Assembly: GCA_963813415.1 (NCBI GenBank)
Contig: CAWEYW010000003.1
Coordinates: 1 to 64,000 of the forward strand
Direction of reading: 5' to 3'
Source: CAIWHR01 sp963813415
Lineage (GTDB): Bacteria; Pseudomonadota; Gammaproteobacteria; Burkholderiales; Casimicrobiaceae
Length of the DNA stretch: 64,000 nucleotides
Positions within the stretch are counted from its first letter, which is position 1, and every line of letters starts with the position of its first letter. Shown here in pieces: positions 53,757 to 61,030 of the stretch. The notes below the pieces were generated by a model. That model did no database searches, had not been told where the DNA came from, and was given only the letters and a program-made list of their open reading frames with translations. Both the position numbers and the translations under genes were made by a program.

Positions 53757-54422
53757 TCAGGACGCCGGCGCGAACAGCAGGAAATATTGCTTCGGCAGGA
53801 ACCCATAGTCCTGCACGAGCCGGTAACCGGCCTGCTCGAATTCGGTCCGGACGCGGGCCGGCGCGAGGCGTGCCGACTTTGGCGGACCCTCGGAGGAGTC
53901 CATCCGGAAATCGATGATCGCCACACGTCCGCCAGGCTTTAGCGAGGTGCGCAGGTTGCGGAGGTACTGCTCACGATGATCAATGTGGTGGTACACGTCC
54001 ACCATCAGCGCGAGATCGACCTTCTCCGGCAGGCGCGGGTCGGCGGGCACTCCGGTGATGGCGACGACGTTGTCGCGCTTCTCGCGCTTCGCCCGCTCGG
54101 CCAGGTAGCGCACCATGTCGGGCTCGATATCGACGGCGTAGACACGGCCCTTCGGCAACATGTTGGCGAAACGCATCGCGAAGTAGCCGGTACCGGCGCC
54201 GATATCGGCCACGACTGCATCGGGTGCAAGGTGCACGGCCGCGATGACCTCGTGCGGCTTCTGCCAGGCGTCGCGCGCCGGGTCGTCGAACACATGCGCC
54301 CAATGCTCGGCGCCGCTGAAACTGTGCTCGTGCGTGGCGGGTGTTTGCGCGGCAGGGTAGGCGGCCGGAAAGCCTGCGCCGACGACGAATGCGCACAATG
54401 CTGCGGCAAGGTTCAACTTCAT
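53757..54422 (-). CDS. exported class I SAM methyltransferase-like protein
   Basis: A 221-residue protein with a signal peptide (1-25, ending AAYPA) and a class I methyltransferase domain: VVADIGAGTGYFAMRFANMLP (motif I), VYAVDIEPDM and DLALMVDVYHHI. Export of a SAM enzyme is unusual because SAM is not found outside the cytosol; similar proteins occur in proteobacteria with unknown roles. Confidence 0.87.
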   Translation of the reverse strand: MKLNLAAALCAFVVGAGFPAAYPAAQTPATHEHSFSGAEHWAHVFDDPARDAWQKPHEVIAAVHLAPDAVVADIGAGTGYFAMRFANMLPKGRVYAVDIEPDMVRYLAERAKREKRDNVVAITGVPADPRLPEKVDLALMVDVYHHIDHREQYLRNLRTSLKPGGRVAIIDFRMDSSEGPPKSARLAPARVRTEFEQAGYRLVQDYGFLPKQYFLLFAPAS

Positions 54423-54437
54423 GGTTCGTTCATGACC

Positions 54438-54647
54438 TCAGGTCAGCGTGCTGCTATTTTTCTGGCACGTGCTCAAGCCGAATGGCAAATAGGTCGGGCA
54501 CCAGCGCAGCAACCCGGTGACAACCGGCAGAATCCCGAGCCAGCCCCAGACCCTCTCCTCGCTATCGCCGAAGAGTGCCCACGCGATCAGCAGCAGCCCC
54601 GCGGCGATACGGACGCCGCGTTCGAAGCCGTCGACATTGCATCTCAT
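54438..54647 (-). CDS. DUF2892 (YgaP-like TM) protein
   Basis: A 69-residue protein. MRCNVDGFERGVRIAAGLLLIAW, then a second helix (WGWLGILPVVTGLLRWCPTYLPFGLSTC), matches the DUF2892 membrane domain found alone or in YgaP sulfurtransferases. It is located 15 bases before the methyltransferase start. Confidence 0.85.
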   Translation of the reverse strand: MRCNVDGFERGVRIAAGLLLIAWALFGDSEERVWGWLGILPVVTGLLRWCPTYLPFGLSTCQKNSSTLT

Positions 54648-54697
54648 CTTAACTCCCCCAGTGGGTACCGGGCAGTGTGACAGCCATCCCGGCACGA

Positions 54698-55072
54698 TCA
54701 GGCAGGCATCGGGGTCCGGGCAGTTTCTGCCGGCGCGGCGAACTGCTCCCACGCGTGCAGCGCTTCCGCGGCGTACATGAGCGAGGGTCCGCCGCCCATG
54801 TAGACCGCCATGCCGAGGGCCTCCTGCATCTCCTGGCGGGTGGTCCCGGCCTTGATCAGCGCTTCGACGTGGAAGCCGATGCACGCATCGCAATGGGCGG
54901 CGACGCCGAGTGCCAGTGCGATGAGCTCCTTGGTCTTGACGTCCAGCGCGCCGTCTCCGGTTGCGGCCTGTGCCATGGCGCTGAACCCCTTCGTCACGTC
55001 CGGAATGTCCTTGCGCAGCTTGCGCAGGGATTCGGAGACCGAGCGCGTGATCTCGCGATAGTCTTTGCTCAT
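54698..55072 (-). CDS. AhpD-like carboxymuconolactone decarboxylase family protein
   Basis: A 124-residue helical protein with the redox motif HCDACIGFH, including the CxxC and the His of the AhpD-type proton relay, preceded by LIALALGVAA. These proteins act as alkylhydroperoxidases or reductants. No ahpC is adjacent. Confidence 0.9.
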   Translation of the reverse strand: MSKDYREITRSVSESLRKLRKDIPDVTKGFSAMAQAATGDGALDVKTKELIALALGVAAHCDACIGFHVEALIKAGTTRQEMQEALGMAVYMGGGPSLMYAAEALHAWEQFAAPAETARTPMPA

Positions 55073-55371
55073 GGTGGGCCGTTCTGTGCGGGTGACTTGA
55101 TGTCGCTAGGCTGACATTAGCCGTGGGCAGCGTCTGTGACCGAGGTTACACCGTCGCAGCCCGCCCTTCGCCGACTCGGGCGCTCACGCGTCCCACGCCA
55201 GATTTCCTCCCGGACCGCATCGACTTCGCTCATGCCGACGGGCCCTGGTCCGCCCATGAGCAGCAGGGTGGCCGCTTGCGGCGAGTCCGGCGGAGCGCAC
55301 GACAGCAGGTGCGTCAACTGGTCTATAGTGGGAGCGAGGCCCGACGTCACGGGCGTACCGGAGCACACACC

Positions 55372-55491
55372 ATGTCCCACAAGCCCCCCAAGGAAGACAA
55401 GAAGAAGGCACTCCTCACGCCAAAGGAGAAGAAGACCGCCAAGCAGCAAAAGAAGCATGCCGGGGATGCGGCGCCGCTGATCAAGCATTGA
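55372..55491 (+). CDS. 39-residue lysine-rich protein
   Basis: MSHKPPKEDKKKALLTPKEK and a KKHAGDAAPLIKH end give a small basic, disordered protein. A matching small protein seems present in related bacteria by memory, but no function is known. The alternative start at 55123 would add a non-conserved Arg-rich section. Confidence 0.55.
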   Translation: MSHKPPKEDKKKALLTPKEKKTAKQQKKHAGDAAPLIKH

Positions 55492-55884
55492 TCGCCTGAT
55501 CGCGCGCGACGCGCGTCGCTCACCGACGCCGTTGCAGAGGGTCACGCGCGCAACTCGTGCAGATGCGTGTCCAGAGCGGGTGCGCTGAGCGACATCCGCA
55601 TTGCCGCAGGCCGCGGCGGAAGGATCGCCGCATCACGCCATGCGGCGCTGGCTACGTCGCCACGCTCATCACCGGCAGACCGCGGTCGGCAGGTAGCTGC
55701 AGCCGTCCTTGTCCCCATGCTGAAGCGCGTTCCGGAAAACGCTGGCGACCAGTTGCCGCACCTCGGAACGGTCTGCCGTTCGGTCGGACGGTCGCACCGT
55801 TGGTGTTACCGGGGCCGGGCTTTTCAAGGATCGGGGTAGGCGTCATGATGGACCTCGACAGGGATCACGCTGAACGGAGTCCGC
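55492..55884. other. intergenic region, nothing recognised
   Basis: About 390 bases before the VIT-family gene; open frames are Arg-rich and unlike known proteins. A possible upstream start for the VIT gene was not supported. Confidence 0.45.
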
Positions 55885-56583
55885 ATGTCACGAATCCACC
55901 GCGAGGCCCATCGTACGGAACGCATTGGCTGGCTGCGTGCGGCGGTGCTCGGCGCCAACGACGGCATCGTTTCGACGGCCAGCCTGGTGCTCGGCGTCGC
56001 CGCAGCGAGTGCGTCGCGCGGCAGCGTGCTGGTGGCGGGTGTCGCCGGACTGGTCGCAGGTGCGATGTCGATGGCCGCCGGCGAGTACGTGTCGGTACGC
56101 TCGCAGGCCGATACGGAAGCCGGAGACCTTGCGCGGGAAAGGCGCGAACTGGCCGCGGATGCCCCCGCCGAGCAGCGTGAGTTGGCGGGGATATATGTGA
56201 GGCGTGGACTGGAGCCCGCGCTGGCCACGCAAGTCGCTGCGCAGCTGATGGAGCACGACGCGCTCGGCGCGCACGCGCGCGACGAACTGGGCATCTCGGA
56301 GCAGCTCACCGCGCGGCCAGTGCAGGCGGCAATGGCGTCCGCTGCGAGCTTCACCGCCGGAGCGGCACTCCCGCTGATCGTCGCAGCACTGGTGCCCGTG
56401 GCACTTCTGAGCGCAGCCGTCGCGGCCAGCACGCTGATCTTCCTCGCCGGCCTTGGCGCGCTCGCGGCGCGCACGGGGGGCGCCCCGGTCGTGGCCGGCG
56501 CGTGGCGCGTCACTTTCTGGGGCGCACTCGCGATGGGCCTGACTGCCGGTGTGGGAGCGCTCTTCGGCACGGCCGTGAGCTAG
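55885..56583 (+). CDS. VIT/CCC1-family iron or manganese transporter
   Basis: A 232-residue membrane protein of the VIT1/CCC1 family: HRTERIGWLRAAVLGANDGIVSTASLVLGVAAAS (helix 1, with the conserved AN-DG), AGAMSMAAGEYVSVRSQADTE (the metal-site helix 2 motif), a cytosolic helical region (about 76-155) and three C-terminal helices. Family members move Fe2+ or Mn2+. The helical cytosolic part is shorter than in plant VIT1. Confidence 0.92.
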   Translation: MSRIHREAHRTERIGWLRAAVLGANDGIVSTASLVLGVAAASASRGSVLVAGVAGLVAGAMSMAAGEYVSVRSQADTEAGDLARERRELAADAPAEQRELAGIYVRRGLEPALATQVAAQLMEHDALGAHARDELGISEQLTARPVQAAMASAASFTAGAALPLIVAALVPVALLSAAVAASTLIFLAGLGALAARTGGAPVVAGAWRVTFWGALAMGLTAGVGALFGTAVS

Positions 56584-56689
56584 ACGCGCGCCGGGCGCGA
56601 CGCGGGAATTGCGCGTTTGGAGGCCATCGTGCCGGGTGGCGTGGCCCGACCCAAGCGCAGGACGGCAGGTGTGCGGCGTGCCGCTGCAG

Positions 56690-57403
56690 CTACCCGAGAG
56701 TGCGCTCGTAGGCGTCGCGGTCGGCCTTGTAGCACCCGCACGAAGCGACTTTCAGGCCACGTCGGTCGAGAACGGTGATGTCCCCCCGGGTGTAACTGAT
56801 CAGCCGGCGCCTCTGCAGCGAGCTCGCAGCCTTCGTGACGCCGACGCGACGGACGCCGAGTGCCAAGGCCAGGAATTCCTGGGTGATGTGGAAACGCGCG
56901 GAATGCGCCCGATCCTGGGTCATCAGGAGCCAGCGGGCGAGTCGCGCCTCGACCACGTGGAAGCGCGTGCACGCGGCGGTTTGCGCCACCTGGCTCAGGT
57001 GAACGAACACGTAGCGGTCCAGCGTCCGACGCAGCGGTTCGCTGGCCTCGAGTTGACGACGGAAGATCACCCCGTCCATGCGCAGCGCGGCTCCCGAGCC
57101 CTGCACGACGGCCCGCATCCGCGACACGTCGACTCCGAGCACCAGCGGAATGCCCAGCATGCCTTCGTTGCCCACGAGACCGACCTCGACCGAGGCTGAA
57201 TCGTCCACCGGCATCATGAGCGAGATGAAGCTTCCGGTCGGGAAGTACACGCTGCTCACGCGCTGGCCAGACTGGTAGATCACCTCCGCGAAGGCGAGCT
57301 CGACCGTTTCACAATCGACGAGCATGCGCTTCGAGTCGCTGTGTGGCAGTGATTCCAGCAGGCGATTCGGGACCCGCACGCTTGCAGCGACTGACACCGG
57401 CAT
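56690..57403 (-). CDS. Crp/Fnr-family transcriptional regulator
   Basis: A 237-residue regulator. A cyclic-nucleotide-like domain (ELAFAEVIYQSGQRVSSVYFPTGSFISLM...VGLVGNEGMLGIPLVLG) precedes a winged helix-turn-helix (ITQEFLALALGVRRVGVTKAASSLQRRRLISYTRG). The cNMP site Arg/Glu pair is not evident, and no FNR cysteines appear. It is a paralogue of the protein at 60160-60912. Its start has AAGGAG just upstream; a longer frame from 57469 is less likely. Confidence 0.9.
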   Translation of the reverse strand: MPVSVAASVRVPNRLLESLPHSDSKRMLVDCETVELAFAEVIYQSGQRVSSVYFPTGSFISLMMPVDDSASVEVGLVGNEGMLGIPLVLGVDVSRMRAVVQGSGAALRMDGVIFRRQLEASEPLRRTLDRYVFVHLSQVAQTAACTRFHVVEARLARWLLMTQDRAHSARFHITQEFLALALGVRRVGVTKAASSLQRRRLISYTRGDITVLDRRGLKVASCGCYKADRDAYERTLG

Positions 57404-57768
57404 TCTCCTTGTGCGCGGTGAAGCTCGCCGGCAAGCATTCGCGTCGGAGCTCGGTCGAGCGCCAGGCACCCGCGGTGCAAGCGCTGCTTCACCTCGCGCG
57501 ACGACAGCCTAAGCCACACGCCCGCCGGCGGTCTGGGCGGTAGCGCACATAGGAGTCCGCCGCCGAAGCCCCGAATGGATCGCGCATGACCAAGCCGCAG
57601 GGCAGTGGGACGGGCGACGGGAGGGCCATGCGTGCGGTAGCGCACAGACTGCGCGAGGTAGCACGTCGATGATGCGGTCCTGGCCTCCCTGGCGCGTCGT
57701 GGATCGAACAACCGCACGCGGCGTTCGAGCGAACGCGTGTCGCCCCGCATTCTCCAACGGAGATGTTC
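57404..57768. other. intergenic region, nothing recognised
   Basis: About 365 bases between divergent genes. It should carry the promoters of the Crp/Fnr gene and the DUF3096 gene. I see no clear CRP-type palindrome. Confidence 0.45.
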
Positions 57769-57924
57769 ATGAACATCAATCTCAGCCTTGCACCACTGGT
57801 ATCGCTGCTCGCCGGCATCCTGATCCTGATCGTCCCCAGGCTGCTCAACTACATCGTCGCCATCTACCTGATCATCATCGGCGTGCTGGGACTTTTCGGG
57901 ACCGGCAATCTGCATCTTCGCTGA
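57769..57924 (+). CDS. DUF3096 membrane microprotein
   Basis: A 51-residue two-helix protein, MNINLSLAPLVSLLAGILIL, IVPRLLNYIVAIYLIIIGVLGLFG, matching DUF3096. A second ATG two codons upstream is also in frame. The gene starts a short stress set with DUF3309 and BON genes. Confidence 0.88.
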   Translation: MNINLSLAPLVSLLAGILILIVPRLLNYIVAIYLIIIGVLGLFGTGNLHLR

Positions 57925-58064
57925 CCCGGGGAATTCGCCGGCATGCGTACACGCCCGCAATGTGCGGAACCGAACGGACAGCCGTGACCGGAACTCGCTA
58001 TGTTCACGAGGCTGCCTGCCGTCGCTGATGCCGGCAGTGGCGGCCGGAAAACCGGGAGCAAATC

Positions 58065-58223
58065 ATGAGTCTTGGCACCATTCTGTTGATCGTCGTCGTT
58101 CTTATGCTGATCGGCGTCCTGCCCACGTGGCCGCACGCACGCAGCTGGGGCTACGGTCCCAGCGGCATCGTCGGCGTCGTACTGCTGATCGTAATCGTCC
58201 TGTTCCTGATGGGGCGCCTGTAA
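58065..58223 (+). CDS. DUF3309 micro-membrane protein, copy 3
   Basis: A 52-residue two-helix protein (MSLGTILLIVVVLMLIGVLP, TWPHARSWGYGPSGIVG, ...FLMGRL). It has the same WGYGPSG loop as the two other copies. It sits upstream of a BON lipoprotein, an order unlike the first two sets in strand and neighbours. Confidence 0.88.
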   Translation: MSLGTILLIVVVLMLIGVLPTWPHARSWGYGPSGIVGVVLLIVIVLFLMGRL

Positions 58224-58269
58224 TGCCGCGCGGGCCCGGCGGAATGTTTCGCACAAAAGAGGAAACAAC

Positions 58270-58584
58270 ATGATTCGTATCACTCGCAAATTGATGACCG
58301 TGGCCGGGGCGCTGCTCCTGGCAACCACGCTGGGCTGTGCCTCGACCGCAACCCACGAGGGCACCGGCGAATACGTCGACGACACGGTCATCACGGGCAA
58401 GGTGAAGACGGCGATCTTCAACGAGCCGACGCTGAAGTCGGCGGAGATCAACGTCGAAACCTACAAGGGCGTGGTGCAGCTGAGCGGCTTCGTAAGTTCG
58501 CCGACTGCCGAAACCAAGGCGGTCGAAGTCACGCGCACCGTGGCGGGCGTGAAGTCCGTCAAGAACGACATGCGCGTCAAGTAA
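58270..58584 (+). CDS. BON-domain lipoprotein, copy 3
   Basis: A 104-residue lipoprotein: signal with Cys23 (LLLATTLGC), then a BON domain (EYVDDTVITGKVKTAIFNEPTLKSAEINVETYKGVVQLSGFV...VKNDMRVK), clearly related to copies at 3499 and 18998 but more divergent. It follows the DUF3309 gene. Confidence 0.92.
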   Translation: MIRITRKLMTVAGALLLATTLGCASTATHEGTGEYVDDTVITGKVKTAIFNEPTLKSAEINVETYKGVVQLSGFVSSPTAETKAVEVTRTVAGVKSVKNDMRVK

Positions 58585-58743
58585 GAACGAACCGAGCTTG
58601 GTGGGGGCGCGGCTTCGAAATGGAAGCTGGCGCGTCCGCCGGCGCGGCCCGGAGTGGGGCTTCCTCCGGGTAGCGATGACGCGCCGGATTAACGTGCGGC
58701 ATACCGCAAGGGCGCTCCGCATGGATCACTTTATCCCTCGCCC

Positions 58744-59932
58744 ATGACCCTCCAGACCGCGCCGGTTGCCATGCCCACCGCGGACCCGGTTTCGACGCCC
58801 GCGCAATCCGCGTCTGCGATCGAGGCGGCGTTCGTCGCGCGCGTGCCCAGTGGATGCGCGAGGCCTTGCGCTCGGGATCCTGGCTGCGCTTGCAGCAATC
58901 TTCGCCCTGTCGTGGGCGCAGGCGTTCCTCGTGCCGCTGTTGCTCGGCATCATCATTGCGTACACGCTGAATCCGCTGGTCACGTGGCTCGAAGCGATCC
59001 GCGTTCCGCGTGCGCTCGGGACTGCCCTCGTGATGGTCACCGTGCTCGGTGCCCTCGCTCTTGGTACCTACTCCTTGCGTGGGCAAGTGCAGACCGTCAT
59101 CGAGCAGTTGCCGGTCGCGGCGGCCAAGCTCGCCGACCGCGTCGCGCGGATGCGGGTCGGCCAGACCGGCAATCTGCAGAAGATGCAGACCGCGGCGACG
59201 GCCGTCGAAAACGCGACGGCGCAGGCTGCCGGCGGTGCGGCCCCGCGCCAGCCCGCGACGCACGTCGTGGTGGACCAGCCCACGTTCAAGCTCGGCACGT
59301 TCATGTGGCAGAGCTCGATCGGCACCGTCGTGGCGATGGGCCAGGGAGCGATGGTGCTGTTCCTGGTCTTCTTCCTGCTCGCGGGTGGCGACACGTTCAA
59401 GCGGAAACTGGTGCGACTCACCGGTCCGTCGCTGTCGAAGCGAAAGATCACGGTCCACATCCTCGACGACATCAATGGCTCGATCCAGAAGTACATGCTG
59501 ATGCTGCTCACGACCAACGCGCTCGTGGCGCTGCTCAGCTGGATCGCGTTCCGCTGGATCGGGCTCGACAATGCGGGCGGCTGGGCCGCCGCGGCGGGGT
59601 TGCTGCACGTGATTCCCTACCTGGGCCCCGGGGTGACTGCGATGGCCACCGGAATGGCAGCGTTCCTGCAGTTCGATTCGCTGCCCATGGCACTCCTGCT
59701 GGCCGGTGCGTCGCTTGCGATCGCGACGGTCGTCGGCACCTTCGTGACCACCTGGATGACCGGCCGCATTGCCAACATGAACTCGGCGGCCGTGTTCATC
59801 TCGCTGTTGTTCTGGGGCTGGCTGTGGGGCGTCTGGGGCATGCTGCTCAGCATTCCCATCATCGTGATCGTCAAGGTGGTGTCGCAGCACGTCGAGCCGC
59901 TGCATCCGATCGCCGAATTGCTGGGCGACTGA
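58744..59932 (+). pseudogene. AI-2E family transporter, copy 3, apparent frameshift near the N-terminus
   Basis: The body of the protein (from about VDARGLALGILAALAAIFALSWAQAFLVPLLLG, 58850 onward) is an intact AI-2E transporter with FWGWLWGVWG at the end. A natural-looking N-terminus (MTLQTAPVAMPTADPVSTPA...FVARVP) is in a different frame from 58744. Removing one C from the CCC at 58846-58848 joins the two frames as VARVPVDARGLALG. So either the gene is frameshifted, a sequencing error exists, or it starts at the GTG at 58850. Another in-frame ATG at 58766 gives an Arg-rich N-terminus. Confidence 0.65.
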
Positions 59933-60159
59933 GATTCCCGGCGCCGCCTTGGCTGCCATCGTTTGATCATGGAGTGCGTCGGGTTGCCAGGCCCGTCCGG
60001 GACGCCATGGTGCGACATGTCGCCCACCATCCCACCATCGCGGCAGGCACGATCGGATCGTTGTCGCACGTCGGAATTCACCGGCGGGTGATATCATGGC
60101 TGGGAGTTCCGGTCGCTGGATCAATGATGCCGTGGGGATGGCGGAACGCGGAGTCACAG

Positions 60160-60912
60160 ATGCCCAGCCCTCACCGTCCGACCCAGAACCATCTTCTCGC
60201 GGCCCTGCCTGCTGCCGAGTTCGATCGGCTGTCTCCGCACCTCGAACTCGTTCCCATGCCCCTCGGCGAAGTGCTGTACGAGTCCGGAGGGCGCCTGCAA
60301 CATGTCTATTTCCCCACGACTTCCATCGTGTCGCTCCTGTACGTGCTGGAGGACGGGGCATCGGCCGAGATCGCGGTGGTTGGTAACGAGGGCATACTGG
60401 GAATATCGTTGTTCATGGGCGGCGAGACCACACCCAGCCGCGCTGTCGTGCAGAGCGCCGGGTTCGGCTACCGCCTTCCGGCGCAGCTCCTGAAGCAGGA
60501 ATTCAACCGCGCCGGGCCCGTCCTCCGCCTGTTGTTGCGCTACACGCAGGCGCTGATCACGCAGATGACCCAGACAGCCGTGTGCAACCGGCACCATTCC
60601 GTCGAACAGCAACTGTGCCGCTGGCTCCTCCTGAGTCTCGATCGCCTGTCATCGGATTCGCTGACGATGACGCAGGAACTGATCGCCAACATGCTCGGCG
60701 TGCGCCGCGAGGGTGTCACCGAGGCTGCGGGGAAGCTGCAGCGCGCCGGACTCATCCGCTACAGTCGCGGCCGCATCGAGGTGCTCGACCGCCCCCGACT
60801 CGAACAGGCGGTTTGCGAGTGTTACGCCGTGGTCAAGGCCGAATTCGATCGTCTGCTCTCCGACATCCCGCGGGGCGACCCATTCCACATGCTGGGTGAG
60901 TCGGCATCCTAG
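60160..60912 (+). CDS. Crp/Fnr-family transcriptional regulator
   Basis: A 250-residue regulator with a cNMP-like domain (LGEVLYESGGRLQHVYFPTTSIVSLLYVLEDG...VGNEGILGISLFMGG) and a winged helix-turn-helix (MTQELIANMLGVRREGVTEAAGKLQRAGLIRYSRGR). It is the same subgroup as 56690-57403, sharing GNEGxLGI and GVRRxGVT. The start at 60160 follows a GGAG site. Two further in-frame ATGs lie upstream. Confidence 0.9.
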   Translation: MPSPHRPTQNHLLAALPAAEFDRLSPHLELVPMPLGEVLYESGGRLQHVYFPTTSIVSLLYVLEDGASAEIAVVGNEGILGISLFMGGETTPSRAVVQSAGFGYRLPAQLLKQEFNRAGPVLRLLLRYTQALITQMTQTAVCNRHHSVEQQLCRWLLLSLDRLSSDSLTMTQELIANMLGVRREGVTEAAGKLQRAGLIRYSRGRIEVLDRPRLEQAVCECYAVVKAEFDRLLSDIPRGDPFHMLGESAS

Positions 60913-61030
60913 CGCCGGGCGGTGCGACGTTGCGTCGTCGTGACGTGCACAACGGCATGGCTGCAGGTCGCCATCGCCTTTCCCAAGCTCATCTCGTAAT
61001 GATCGCGACCTTGCACGGTACCTATTGAAA

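Noticed and set aside
58744..60912. One long open frame of 722 codons reading through an AI-2E gene and into a Crp/Fnr gene.
   Set aside because: Only the N-terminal stub and the Crp/Fnr end are protein-like; the middle is the wrong frame of the transporter, so a fusion is not real.
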